A stretch of DNA of 64,000 nt from positions 5,456,001 through 5,520,000 of the forward strand of contig NZ_RJJY01000001.1 of NCBI RefSeq assembly GCF_003751085.1. Direction: 5' to 3'. This stretch comes from Micromonospora sp. Llam0. GTDB taxonomy: Bacteria; Actinomycetota; Actinomycetes; Mycobacteriales; Micromonosporaceae. Below the pieces are notes generated by a model. That model was not told the DNA's origin, searched no databases, and saw nothing but the letters and a program-made list of their open reading frames with translations. Made by a program: the position numbers and the translations under genes. Below are positions 28,041-37,230 of the stretch, piece by piece. Every line of letters begins with the position of its first letter. Within the stretch, counting starts at the first letter, position 1.

Positions 28041-28598
28041 ATGGCATCAGGTCGCCCTGTACTAGTAGTCACGGACATGCAGAACGGCTTCGTACGCGAA
28101 CAGTCAGCCCATGTTGTGCCGATCGTTGTCGAATTGGTCCGCCGGTGGCAGGCAGCAGGAGGCGACATCCTGTTTACTCGCTACCTGAACTATCCCGGCA
28201 GCCCGTTCGAGCGCTTCTTCGGTTGGCGGAAACTGCAGGATGCACCCGAAACCGACATCGTGCCCGAGTTGGCGCCGCACGTCGAGCGCGGGATCGTGCT
28301 CGACAAACTCATTTATAGCCCGTTCACCACCGAGGGCGAGAAATTATTCCAACAGCACGGGTGGACAGAGCCATACTTCTGTGGAATTGCCACCGAAAGC
28401 TGTGTCCTAAAGGGTGCCGTGGACGCATTTGAACGAGGCTACACGCCGTGGTTGATCGCCGATGCGTGCGCTAGCCATGCAGGCTTTGAGGCACACGCTG
28501 CGGGACTCCTCGTAGTTCGCCGCTTTATCGGCCCTGGACAGGTAATCATGCGAGCCAGCATCCCCTCATCGCTGGTTGTCGCGACAGACCGTAGCTAG
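28041..28598 (+). CDS. Isochorismatase-like cysteine hydrolase
   Basis: This 185-aa protein of the isochorismatase superfamily has the catalytic triad D12 (VVTDMQNGF), K89 (VLDKLIYS) and C121 (GIATESCVLK). Length and order fit the family. Members hydrolyse nicotinamide, isochorismate, N-carbamoyl compounds and similar substrates; the sequence does not show which. It is paired with the upstream regulator, so its substrate may be the regulator's signal. Confidence 0.85.
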   Translation: MASGRPVLVVTDMQNGFVREQSAHVVPIVVELVRRWQAAGGDILFTRYLNYPGSPFERFFGWRKLQDAPETDIVPELAPHVERGIVLDKLIYSPFTTEGEKLFQQHGWTEPYFCGIATESCVLKGAVDAFERGYTPWLIADACASHAGFEAHAAGLLVVRRFIGPGQVIMRASIPSSLVVATDRS

Positions 28599-28686
28599 CC
28601 TGAATGTGCCCAGACCTACTACCACGTCGACTGTGGCAACGGGCGCAACTTGCTGCCGTTGCCAACCTTGGCGTAGCGTTCGCTAC

Positions 28687-28877
28687 ATGAGACTGGTGGC
28701 TTTGAGTGAGATTCAGGCGCTCATGGGTGGCATCAGCCGTCAGCGCACCCAGACATCGTCAACCGGTCGGACTTCCCGAAGCCACTCGATACGCTCACCG
28801 TCGGCCGGATCTGGGCACGCGAAGAGGTCGTCGCCTGGATCAAACAGAACCGGCCGTTTCAAGAAGAAGCGCTTTGA
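28687..28877 (+). pseudogene. AlpA/excisionase-like HTH gene, frameshifted
   Basis: ATG 28687 reads MRLVALSEIQALMGGISRQR, the start of a small MerR/AlpA-type DNA-binding protein of integrative elements. The continuation lies in another frame from about 28755: IVNRSDFPKPLDTL and GRIWAREEVVAWIKQNRP, ending at TGA 28875-28877. A small insertion or deletion near 28745-28755 explains the break. Proteins of this type usually control excision, so this is probably a relic of an integrated element. Confidence 0.7.
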
Positions 28878-29123
28878 CGATTCCCGACGTACGTGGTCGG
28901 CCATGTGCTGACATCGGCCAGCTATAGCCGCCGAGTTGGACCAGCGCCATGCGGGTCAACCACGAGCACGCCCGCAGCGGCGCCCTCGCCCACTTAGCCC
29001 GCCTACGACGCTCCGACAGCCACCGGGGCACCATGATCCACAGCGCTCCAGCTGACCAGGCCCCGGCGTGTCGAGTCGAAGAGACGCTGTGGATCACGGC
29101 TGCTCGCGGAGTTGGTCGCAGGG
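28878..29123. other. Gap with no recognisable feature
   Basis: These 246 nt lie between the excisionase relic and the convergent anti-sigma-like gene. No coding region, repeat or RNA structure could be supported. Confidence 0.4.
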
Positions 29124-29615
29124 TCACCGGGGCGACGCGTTCGGCGGATCCGGCGCGGCGTTCCCAGCCGTCGACGAGGCCTGGGGCGCAGCTTCCACCG
29201 GCGCCTGCGGGTTCGTTGATGGCGGCACATCGATCAGCACTTCGGGGGGTGCGGATGCGGGCACGCTGGTCCCAGCGGTCGTGGGGCTCGGGACCGGCGG
29301 AGTGATCGGCACGGGTGTGGGTGCCGGAGTCGGGCTCGGGCTCGGGCTGAGTGGCGGCTCCGGCAGGACGGTGGGTGACGAGTGACCTGGATCGATCGGA
29401 GCCGGGTACTGGCTGGATAACGACGCGCTCACCACACCGATGCCCAACGTCACGACCAGGAACACGGCCAGCCCGCTGCCGGCCGTCGCGGCGATCCTCC
29501 TGCGGCGGCGCGCCCGGCGGCCAGCCGCGATCAGGGAGTACGGGGTCAGCTGGTGCGGCGGCGCACCCATCGCGCGGATCTCGGTGAACGCCGAAGTCAA
29601 GTCGGACTCGTTCAC
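29124..29615 (-). CDS. Membrane protein, probable anti-sigma factor partner
   Basis: This 163-aa protein starts at GTG 29615 and overlaps the stop of a sigma-factor remnant. The N-terminal ESDLTSAFTEIRAMGAP helix is cytoplasmic, an Arg cluster (RRARRRRR) precedes one membrane helix (GLAVFLVVTLGIGVVSA, about residues 48-66), and a Pro/Ser/Thr-rich external tail follows. This is the layout of proteins encoded after SigE-family sigma factors in actinobacteria. It has lost its intact sigma gene here. Confidence 0.65.
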   Translation of the reverse strand: MNESDLTSAFTEIRAMGAPPHQLTPYSLIAAGRRARRRRRIAATAGSGLAVFLVVTLGIGVVSASLSSQYPAPIDPGHSSPTVLPEPPLSPSPSPTPAPTPVPITPPVPSPTTAGTSVPASAPPEVLIDVPPSTNPQAPVEAAPQASSTAGNAAPDPPNASPR

Positions 29616-29711
29616 AGGTTTCGCCCCCCTATCGCCGCGTCCTCGGGCAGAAGTTCGCGCATCCGGTGCAGGCCACGGGCGCATTGGCTCTTCACGGTAG
29701 TCAGTGAGCGT
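29612..29711 (-). pseudogene. 3' stump of a SigE-family sigma factor gene
   Basis: The frame ending at TGA 29614-29612 reads TTVKSQCARGLHRMRELLPE and then DAAIGGRNL. This is the end of region 4 of an ECF/SigE-type sigma factor, including the VKS recognition-helix residues. Upstream of about 29711 the similarity stops and sequence of an unrelated gene begins, so the rest of the sigma gene has been removed or displaced. Confidence 0.65.
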
Positions 29712-30078
29712 AAGAAGCCAGAAGAATCTGGGCTCTACCGAAACCGGTCCTGACCAGCGGCATCCTGCCTGGTGTGACCGCACCCGATGCACAGCTGATG
29801 CGGCTGCGCTGTCCGGCAAGGGCTACCGCCCCGGTGCCGCAGGGCGGCACCGGTCGGCGCCGGTCCGGCTCGATCTGACCACAGCGATAGCCCTCGCGCC
29901 GCAGGCCGGGGAGGCGTATCTGACGCAGGCTGTCGCCCCGTGGCCCTGCGAGACCTATCTCCACATCCAGCACGGTGACAGCGACATCGCGATGACGGTG
30001 CGGAACGCGTCGCCGTTGTTGTCCGCGCTGCGGCTGCTCACGACCGAAGCCGAGGCCGAAAGTGGGTGGTCGTGGTGA
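29704..30078 (+). CDS. DUF6907-type protein of an integrative element
   Basis: A protein of about 124 aa has the HPAWCDRTRCTAD motif and then a compact domain with the APWPCETYLHIQHGDSDIAM segment. The same HP.WCD...CT pattern occurs in the gene at 38158-38523. Such proteins are common in actinomycete integrative elements and beside XRE regulators. The start at GTG 29704 lies in the sigma-gene stump, so the first residues may derive from the junction. It overlaps the next gene as GTGA. Confidence 0.6.
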   Translation: MSVRSQKNLGSTETGPDQRHPAWCDRTRCTADAAALSGKGYRPGAAGRHRSAPVRLDLTTAIALAPQAGEAYLTQAVAPWPCETYLHIQHGDSDIAMTVRNASPLLSALRLLTTEAEAESGWSW

Positions 30079-30863
30079 GGAGCCGTACGGATCGGATCCT
30101 GACGGCCGTAACCGTGGTGTGTGTCGCGGGGCTGGCCGTCGTCGCGGGAACGATCTCGTTCGCGCACATGCACGAGCTGGCGACCGAGCACGACCAGCAC
30201 GGATGAAAGGCGTTCGCGTTCCCGATCAGCGTCGACGGGCTGGAGATCGTCGCCGCGTTGTACATGGTGGTACAGCGTCGCGCGGGACGGCGGACGGGGT
30301 GGTTGCCGTGGGTCGCCTTGGTGGTCGGCACCGCCGCGAGCCTGGCCGCGAACATCGCGGTCGGCGGTGAGAGCGTGATCGGCAAGATCCTGGCCGGCTG
30401 GCCCGCGCTGTCGATGCTCATCGCGGTGAAGCTGCTGTTCAGCATGATCGACCACGGCGAGGACGGTCAGCGGACCGTCCCGGACGATCAGCGGACGTCC
30501 GCCGACCGTCCCACTGTTCTGGGGACGGTTCCACCGGCTTCCTCTACCGGCGACCAGCCGTCCGGGACAACGACAGTCGAACAGGCCGGCCGCGCAGGGC
30601 CGGCCGGAGCCGGTCCGGCTGACCGGCCGGGCGGTGAGCAGCCGTCCGGGACTGAAGCGACAACGGCCTCGGCCGATGCGCGGGCCGTGGCGCATCTCCT
30701 TCCTGCAGCGCGAGCCGCTCAGGCGAGCCTGGCAAGTGAGGGACTCGCGCTGTCTCGGGACACGCTGGCGGATGCCATGCGTTCCGACGGTCGTGGCGTG
30801 TCCAACCACCGCGCATCGATCTTGGTGAAGATCCTTCGGACAGAGCGGGACGCGGGAACCTAA
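30075..30863 (+). pseudogene. DUF2637 (SpdB-like) membrane protein gene with an in-frame stop
   Basis: The gene reads from GTG 30075: a first membrane helix (ILTAVTVVCVAGLAVVAGTI), then HDQHG followed by TGA at 30204-30206, then KAFAFPISVDGLEIVAALYM and two more helices in the same frame, a Pro/Thr-rich linker and a C-terminal helical domain (about 262 codons overall). The family usually has Trp at the stop position (TGG to TGA), so a single substitution probably inactivated it. DUF2637 proteins are associated with conjugative spread of actinomycete plasmids and integrative elements. Confidence 0.75.
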
Positions 30864-31063
30864 CCTTCTTGCGGCCACGCAGACAAGCAGCTGGAGAGGA
30901 TGGGGCGACGGCCCGGGACTTGCCGTAGCAGACACCTGGTGGGCAAGAGGTCCGCTGAGCACCGATCAGCATCCCACCATACGCGCCGTCGAACTGTCCA
31001 AGGTTCGGTGGCACAGTGGCGGCTTAAGCAATCGGTCGCCGTAGACGACTAAGATACCTCGGC

Positions 31064-31398
31064 ATGGAAGCAGTCAACGTTCGCGAAGCGATGAAGCTGA
31101 TGCCCGAGGTAGAGCAGCGAGCGAAGGATGCAAATCTTCCGTGCACCTTTGAGGTAAATTATCCCGAGTATTCGGTGATTCGAATCCTAGTACCTCGGCT
31201 CAACGGAGAGCCCCGCGCAATTTTTATTACACCAGAAAACGCCACTCTGTACCTAGCGGCAAACTTCGAATGCTGGTCGTTCGTCGCTGACTACTTCGCC
31301 ATCGATCGTAGCGACCTACAAGAAACAGAAGTCGCTCTATCTGCGCACAGCCTTTCCGACACGAGGCGCCTTATGCAACTCGGCGGCCACCAAGAGTA
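31064..31398 (+). pseudogene. 5' part of a gene split by an ISKra4-type insertion
   Basis: From ATG 31064 a 111-residue frame (MEAVNVREAMKLMPEVEQRA onward) runs up to the IS, where TAG is formed with the first base of the element. Removing the IS and one copy of the 9-bp duplication joins it in frame to 33093-34047, giving one protein of 429 aa. Codon use is much less GC-rich than in the neighbours (for example ATT, AAA and GAA are common), pointing to horizontal origin. Confidence 0.8.
31390..31398 (+). repeat. Target-site duplication, left copy
   Basis: CCAAGAGTA at 31390-31398 is repeated at 33084-33092, immediately outside the two inverted-repeat ends of the IS. Confidence 0.85.
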
Positions 31399-33083
31399 GG
31401 GTGCGGCTCTTCTGGAGTGAGGAGTTGATTGCCTATGGTCGCGGAGTGGTTGCGAGGAGTGGTCGCGGGGGTGTTTGGGTCGGTTGGAAGGTTGAAGGGC
31501 TCCTTCTCGTAGGTTGATGGGTGGTCTAGATCCACAACCGAAGAAGGAGCCCGGGTGTCAGGGTACGTGGTGGCGGGGGCGTTCGACCGGTCGCGGGAGT
31601 GTTTCGAGGAGTTGGTGGAGGGGTTGGCCGGCTCGGACAGTGACGGGTTGACGCACGCCGAGTTGGAGGACCGCCTCGCGGTGCGGGGTCGTGAGCTGCT
31701 GCGGTTGTTGTTGCAGGACCATGTGGATCTGCGGGCGGCGCGGGAGGTGCGCCGGGAACGGGTGGTCGGTGCCGATGAGGTGGTCCGTTCCCGGGTGGAG
31801 GTGGGGCATGGTCGGGGGCTGGGCACGGTGTTCGGTGCGGTGACGGTGACCAGGATGGCGTACCGGGCGTCGGGAGTGGCCAACCTGTATCCGGCGGACG
31901 CGGTGTTGAACCTGCCGGTGGAGAGGCATTCGCACGGGCTGCGCCGGTTGGCGGCGGTGGAGTCGGTACGGGGATCGTTCGACGACGCGGTCGCCGCGAT
32001 CGACCGGTCGTGCGGGGTGGGTGTGGGGAAACGGCAGGTGCAGGAGTTGGCGGTGGCCGCCGCTGTGGACGTGGCCGCGTTCTACGACACCCGATCGCAC
32101 CGGCCGGTCGGCGATGGCTGGCTGCTGGTGCTGTCGTTCGACGGTAAGGGTGTCGTGATGATCCCGTCCGCGTTACGGGACGCCACCGCGAAGGCCGCCG
32201 CCCGGACAGGCCGTAGGTTGACCACCCGGCTGTCGCCGGGAGAGAAACGTGGCCGTAAACGGATGGCGGAGTTGGCGGTGGTCTACGACGCGGCGCCGGT
32301 GCCGCGTACCCCGTCCGAGATCATCACCGGTGACGACGGCCGGCGTCGGCGGGGTCCGGTCGCCCAGGCCAGGTGGTTGACGGCGTCCGTGGTCGACGAC
32401 ATCGCCCCGGTCGTCGCCGCCGGGTTCGACGAGGCGTGTCGCCGTGACCCGCGGCAGGCGCGGACCTGGGTCGTGCTCGTTGACGGTAACCGTGCCCAGA
32501 TCGACGCGGTCCGGGCCGAGGCGGACCGCCGCCAGGTGAAGGTCCACATCGTGCTGGACTTCGTCCACGTGCTCGAGTACGTGTGGAAAGCGGCGTGGGC
32601 GTTCTTCTACACCGGTGACCCCGCCGCCGAGGCGTGGGTCGGCGAGCAGGCGGTCAAGATCCTGTCCGGCAAGGCCGGGCAGGTCGCGGCCGGGATCCGT
32701 CGGCGGGCCACCCGGTACGGATACTCGGCCAGGGAACGCGCCGGCGCCGACGAGTGCGCCGACTACCTGACCCGCCACCAGCCCTACCTGGACTACCACA
32801 CCGCGTTGGCTGCGGGGTGGCCGATCGCCACCGGCGTGATCGAGGGCGCCTGCCGGCATCTGGTCAAGGACCGCATGGACATCACCGGCGCCCGCTGGGG
32901 ACTGGACACCGCCGAAGCCATCCTCAAGCTACGCGCCGTATCCGCCAACGGCGACTTCAACGCCTACTGGGCCTTCCACCTGCAACAAGAACACCAACGC
33001 ATACACCAGAACAGATACCAGCAACAACGGGAGGGCTACACCCTCGCCGGATGACCAGCCATCACTCCAAAAGAGCCGCACCC
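31399..33083 (+). mobile_element. ISKra4-family insertion sequence, complete
   Basis: This 1685-bp element has imperfect terminal inverted repeats GGGTGCGGCTCTTCTGGAGT (left, from 31399) and its complement at the right end (33062-33083, one mismatch in 22). It is flanked by 9-bp direct repeats. It carries one intact transposase gene, so the insertion looks recent. Confidence 0.85.
31555..33054 (+). CDS. ISKra4-family transposase
   Basis: This 499-aa DDE-type transposase has catalytic regions that include LVLSFDGKGVVMI (first Asp), WVVLVDGNRAQI (second Asp) and GVIEGACRHLVKDRMD (Glu). The last, with ITGARWGLDTAEAILKLRA, is the hallmark of the ISKra4 family. The reading frame is uninterrupted and fills nearly the whole IS. 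Confidence 0.9.
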   Translation: MSGYVVAGAFDRSRECFEELVEGLAGSDSDGLTHAELEDRLAVRGRELLRLLLQDHVDLRAAREVRRERVVGADEVVRSRVEVGHGRGLGTVFGAVTVTRMAYRASGVANLYPADAVLNLPVERHSHGLRRLAAVESVRGSFDDAVAAIDRSCGVGVGKRQVQELAVAAAVDVAAFYDTRSHRPVGDGWLLVLSFDGKGVVMIPSALRDATAKAAARTGRRLTTRLSPGEKRGRKRMAELAVVYDAAPVPRTPSEIITGDDGRRRRGPVAQARWLTASVVDDIAPVVAAGFDEACRRDPRQARTWVVLVDGNRAQIDAVRAEADRRQVKVHIVLDFVHVLEYVWKAAWAFFYTGDPAAEAWVGEQAVKILSGKAGQVAAGIRRRATRYGYSARERAGADECADYLTRHQPYLDYHTALAAGWPIATGVIEGACRHLVKDRMDITGARWGLDTAEAILKLRAVSANGDFNAYWAFHLQQEHQRIHQNRYQQQREGYTLAG

Positions 33084-33092
33084 CCAAGAGTA
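33084..33092 (+). repeat. Target-site duplication, right copy
   Basis: CCAAGAGTA follows the right end of the IS directly and matches 31390-31398 exactly. Confidence 0.85.
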
Positions 33093-34047
33093 TGCGGGCG
33101 CACGACTCAATCAGCAATTCACGAATGGAATGCGAGTCGAATTCACGACAAGGCCCCAGTCAAGTCTCCGCATCCGCATCGGAATGTCCACTCCAGCCCT
33201 CCAGATTGCAGGGATAGGCGACAGTCGGGGCGGTGTGGTGCGGACCCTGGCCAGCCTTTTTATAGCTGGTCTGAGCGAAAAAGACAGGACCCCCGAGAGT
33301 CTCGCGTCAGCAGTAGAGGACATCACCAATTCCACCTTGTTCGAACTGGCAGTAGCAAATGGCGTGAATGTTGCAGCCATGGACTTTCCCCGACTCGAAA
33401 CAGTAACTGCAGAACAGTTTGACACGGGGCCACCACCGAAGGTTCCGCAGCTACGCTATTCGCCAGAGGCAAGTGCGCTCTTTCGTTACGCACAGAGCGC
33501 CGAAAGGCAGCCACTGCTTCGCTTCTTGGCATTCTATCAAGTAATGGAGCACTTCTTTCCAACCTACACCGAACGCGACGTACTCGATCGCATTCGCCAA
33601 ATTGTTGTTGACCCATCATTTAACCCGGACGACAAAACGAAGCTTTCGCGCCTGGCTCAGACCATCCGAGCAAAGAACTTTCCGTCAGAGAAGGATCAGC
33701 TGCGAGCTACCATCCAGCACTGTGTCGACGCAGACGACCTGGAGAACTTTATCAAAGCAGACTCACAGCGGGCGAGATTTGTCGGACTTAAGGCCGGCGG
33801 CCTCCGGCATATCAAGCAAATCTCCCTACGGGATCAAGGCTCAACACTCGGCACGCAAGTCGCGGACCGCATATACGATCTTCGGTGTCGCATCGTCCAC
33901 GCGAAAGATGGGGGCGGACCATCTCGGGCCGAACTACTTCTACCCTTTGGCCCTGAAGCGAAGCTGCTCAGTCACGATATCGAGATTGCACGCTTTGTGG
34001 CACAAAAGGTCTTGATAGCAAGTGCGCGCACGACTACTTGGACCTGA
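33093..34047 (+). pseudogene. 3' part of the split gene, HEPN-like C-terminal domain
   Basis: This open frame continues the gene begun at 31064 (318 residues here). Near the C-terminus DRIYDLRCRIVHAKDGG contains R-C-R-I-V-H, an RX4H motif like that of HEPN ribonucleases, embedded in helical sequence. An upstream helical segment, FLAFYQVMEHFFPTY, fits the same domain. HEPN proteins often act in abortive infection or toxin systems. No known family is recognised for the whole protein. An internal ATG at 33130 could still allow expression of this part alone. Confidence 0.65.
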
Positions 34048-34108
34048 CGCCTAAGACGAAGAAGCTAGGTTGCCTCAAGGGCGTTGGCCGTGCGCGAATA
34101 GCCTGATA

Positions 34109-35026
34109 TTACCGATACGGGCTCCACGTCGCCGACGCATCTCCGTCACGAAAAGTGGCGAAGCGATGGCACCACTGGTCCGTCAAACTCGGGTTGCTTT
34201 TTAGCACTGGCAGAACACTAGTCACGAGTTGGAGCTCACGGAGCTTGCGCATCACCACAAATCCTGGCCAGCTGAGCACATCTACACCGTAGGATTCGAC
34301 GATCTCTCGATGTGCGTCAGGGGTGTAGTTGAAACGAAGTTTTCCGACGGCGACTGGTGTCAGGTCCCACTCCCGAGGGCCAGATGCGGCGGAGTCGAAG
34401 TCGCATATTACAGGACCATGCGGGCTAGGAATAAGGTTGCCGAGGAAGCTGTCTCCATGGATCGGTCCAGGCGGAAGGAAGAACTCCAGGGCGCCGAGCT
34501 GCTCCTCCGTCTCATCGCAACATTGTTCTAGAAAAGTGCGATCGGTCGACAACAGGCGATCGGCCTCCATGATCCGTTGTCTAATTGCAGCCATGGGCCG
34601 CCATGGAGGAAGGCTGAATCGAGGATCGGGAAGCGAGTGGTAGCGGCGTAGTATTCGACCAAGGTCACGGCCGGTTGGGGTGGAGCCTTCACCGGACACT
34701 CGCTGCCAGAGAGTCGCTTTGCGATCTCCCACCTTCACCGGCTGATCCATATCATTCAGCAGTCGAACCGACGGCATGTCATGCTCAGCGAGCCACCGTG
34801 CGACGGCAATAACCTTCTCGACTCGATCCTGGACCGTTTTTGATCCTGGTATTCGTACGACGACAGGTTCGTTGGCCAGCTCGAAGACAGCGTTGTTCGT
34901 GAACTTTATGAGCCTGGCCCCTGCCGGGTTCATACCGGCAAGTGCGCAGACATCGGCGAATATCGACCAGTGCCAGCCCGCCGACTCACTGGTGCCCGGG
35001 GGCGACGCTTCGCCGATTTTCTTCAT
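34109..35026 (-). CDS. Aminoglycoside phosphotransferase-family kinase
   Basis: This 305-aa kinase-like protein of the APH fold has the nucleotide-binding VVVRIPGSK strand, catalytic H190-G-D192 with N197 (IHGDSFLGNL) and the metal site D209-F-D211. All core residues are present, so it should be active. The substrate may be a small molecule or an aminoglycoside-like compound. Its ATG 35026 overlaps the stop of the upstream XRE regulator by 4 nt (ATGA), so the two are translationally coupled. It flanks the sugar gene cluster. Confidence 0.85.
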   Translation of the reverse strand: MKKIGEASPPGTSESAGWHWSIFADVCALAGMNPAGARLIKFTNNAVFELANEPVVVRIPGSKTVQDRVEKVIAVARWLAEHDMPSVRLLNDMDQPVKVGDRKATLWQRVSGEGSTPTGRDLGRILRRYHSLPDPRFSLPPWRPMAAIRQRIMEADRLLSTDRTFLEQCCDETEEQLGALEFFLPPGPIHGDSFLGNLIPSPHGPVICDFDSAASGPREWDLTPVAVGKLRFNYTPDAHREIVESYGVDVLSWPGFVVMRKLRELQLVTSVLPVLKSNPSLTDQWCHRFATFRDGDASATWSPYR

Positions 35027-36393
35027 ATCGCACTTCTTAGCGTCTTGATGTCGTTCGCTATGGCCTGGATATCGGAGTCGGCGGGATATCTTGTTGCGAT
35101 CTCCTGCAGGGGTTGCAGCCTGTCGAGTGTGCGAATGGATCGGACAGTCGCCGCCGATGCTACGGCGTCACGGGCCGCCCGCTTTCCGGCCTTGTCGTCT
35201 CCTCCGCACAGGTGTGCGACGGCAAGGGCGGTTGCTTCGAAGATCCGACTTCGGGTCATGTCAGCTCCACGGTGGTCGAGTGCTTGGTTCAGAAATCTGA
35301 TTGCGTCGGACACGTCGGCGTCGTTGGCGTCAGTCAAGGATGTCTTCGCCACTCCGATCGAAGCGTACAAGTCCGCCTCACCGAAGAAGCGCACCCATGC
35401 CTGCGCGGTCCCGTGGTCGGCGCGGATGAACTCGTCTTTAGCGCGCCCTATTGATCGATCCATCTGCTTGCGGTCGCCGACGAGAGCGTACGCCCAGGCT
35501 TCGTTGGCGCATAACATGGAAACGGTAAGTCCGCAGCCAGAGTCCTGGGCGGTGATCTGGCCGAGTTGGAAGAAGCGTAGCGCGTCGCGGTGCATTCCGC
35601 GGTGAAGGTGGAGTCGGCCCATCCGGTAGAGGATGTTGGCGGCGAGGGACAGGTCGTTCACTGCTTTGGCTTGTTCGAGGGCGCGAGCGAAGTGCCTGCG
35701 GGCTGTGGAGTACATCCCGACGTCGAAGGATGTCCATCCGGCCAGGTTGTGCAGGTCTGCGAGCGCGAGCAGCAGGCGGGTCCGGGTTTCCTGAGAGCAG
35801 GTGGCTTCTAACAGCTGTTGTACCCAGCGGACCTGCGCTGCTACCGCGTCACGGCAGGCCCCGCCACCGTGTCGGTAGTCGAGTGCGCGCATCGCGGCGG
35901 TCAGCGCTTGGACGTGTTCCACGTCGCATAGGCCGATGCGCGATGGCGCCGGTGCGACTTCCCTGTCGACTGGTTGCCACCATCGGGCGACCTCGCTGAC
36001 GGAGGTCCCCATGGTGATGTTGGCCGCGTGGGATAGGAGTGCGCGGACTTGGTCGCGCTCGCTTTCCCGTGAGGAGAAGGTTGCTGTGGCCAGGTCGAGG
36101 GCGGCTTCTGTCGACTCGTCGTAGGCAAGTCCCATGTAGCCACGTGGCACGCCGAGTCCATCCGCGATCCGGATCAGTAGGTCGTGCGCCATGACGCGGC
36201 GGCCTCGGAGGACTTCGTAGATCTCGGACGCGCTCTGACCGGTGAGCCGGGCGATCTGACGCTGGGAGACGCCGACTCGCTGGAGTCGTTCGTACACCGT
36301 CTTCAGGTCCCGTGCGGCCAGGGCGCGTCGCATGTCGCGCTGCTCCCAGGTCGCAGGAGCGATCCGGTCCGCCGGGTGCTGGTCCAGGTTCAC
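35023..36393 (-). CDS. XRE-family regulator with TPR-like domain
   Basis: This protein is about 456 aa. The HTH lies near residues 33-75 (GVSQRQIARLTGQSASEIYEVLRGRR). From about residue 180 onward helical pairs repeat in the manner of tetratricopeptide repeats (LADLHNLAGWTSFDVG, YSTARRHFARALEQA, ANILYRMGRLHLHRGM). Such regulators are found next to biosynthetic and differentiation genes in actinobacteria. It is read away from the sugar cluster, which begins about 1.3 kb to the right. The start is uncertain: GTG 36393 is chosen, the ORF is open to 36474. Confidence 0.8.
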   Translation of the reverse strand: MNLDQHPADRIAPATWEQRDMRRALAARDLKTVYERLQRVGVSQRQIARLTGQSASEIYEVLRGRRVMAHDLLIRIADGLGVPRGYMGLAYDESTEAALDLATATFSSRESERDQVRALLSHAANITMGTSVSEVARWWQPVDREVAPAPSRIGLCDVEHVQALTAAMRALDYRHGGGACRDAVAAQVRWVQQLLEATCSQETRTRLLLALADLHNLAGWTSFDVGMYSTARRHFARALEQAKAVNDLSLAANILYRMGRLHLHRGMHRDALRFFQLGQITAQDSGCGLTVSMLCANEAWAYALVGDRKQMDRSIGRAKDEFIRADHGTAQAWVRFFGEADLYASIGVAKTSLTDANDADVSDAIRFLNQALDHRGADMTRSRIFEATALAVAHLCGGDDKAGKRAARDAVASAATVRSIRTLDRLQPLQEIATRYPADSDIQAIANDIKTLRSAI

Positions 36394-36642
36394 GCTGACG
36401 ACCCCCGCCTTCGTCTGGGCCCTTTTGGGCAGGCTAGCTGGCCTGACCGGGGTGCGGAATCCTCGACAGGTCAAGGGGACTAGCGCAACTAGTCATCGAG
36501 CCGTACATCCAAACCTATTAGTGACGGCACTTACACGATCAGTAGCTGTCGGTAATGCTGTACCCGTAGCGGCGCACGGTGCCGCCACGGAGGTGGCGGC
36601 CTGCTGCGTTGGCGGGTCGGAGCATCGGATGGGGGAGGGAAG

Positions 36643-37143
36643 ATGGTCTCCACTGCTGGCACGGTGAGGGTGTTCCGTGCGGAACAAGGCAGCCGCAGCG
36701 ATCCGGCCCCCTGTCTCGCACCATTCGGAACTCCGGACCGCGTCCTTGACCGCCGGTCGCGGCCGTTCCCCGTCGGCCGCGACCGGTCCGGAGAGGGCAA
36801 GGGGGAAGGCCGGCAGCAGACTCGGCGGCTTTCGTCGTTCCCCGCCGATCTGGCCGACGCCTACCCGCTGTGGGGTCTGCTGCGCTGCGTCTGCGGACGA
36901 CCCTGTGATCCAGTGCTTCTGGTAAACGGCTCGCGTGCGTACCGCAGCGCGTGTGGGTGCCGCCTGTCCCCCATAGACGCCACGACCGTCGAGTGCCTGG
37001 TCTACGACGCTGCCCAGCAGCAGATCGGTGCGCCGCTTGCCGAAACGTCGGCGATGAAGGGCTCCGACCTGGCCCACCGGGCATTCGGAGCGATCGTCGT
37101 GGCCGGGACGGTCGACGACCTGTCGTTCGTGCTGGCCGGCTGA
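36643..37143 (+). CDS. Hypothetical protein with zinc-ribbon-like cysteines
   Basis: This protein is 166 aa from ATG 36643. The C-terminal half has LWGLLRCVCGRPCDPVLL and RSACGCRLSPIDATTVE, four to five cysteines spaced like a small zinc ribbon such as those of serine recombinases, though no recombinase catalytic domain is present. The N-terminal 60 residues are low complexity and the true start may be further in. Confidence 0.5.
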   Translation: MVSTAGTVRVFRAEQGSRSDPAPCLAPFGTPDRVLDRRSRPFPVGRDRSGEGKGEGRQQTRRLSSFPADLADAYPLWGLLRCVCGRPCDPVLLVNGSRAYRSACGCRLSPIDATTVECLVYDAAQQQIGAPLAETSAMKGSDLAHRAFGAIVVAGTVDDLSFVLAG

Positions 37144-37230
37144 CAGGCGCGACCACGATGAGCCAGCCACGACCACGCCGAGTCTGTCCAACGTCGATCG
37201 TCTCGTTGCGTCCCAGGGAGATGAAGTCTC

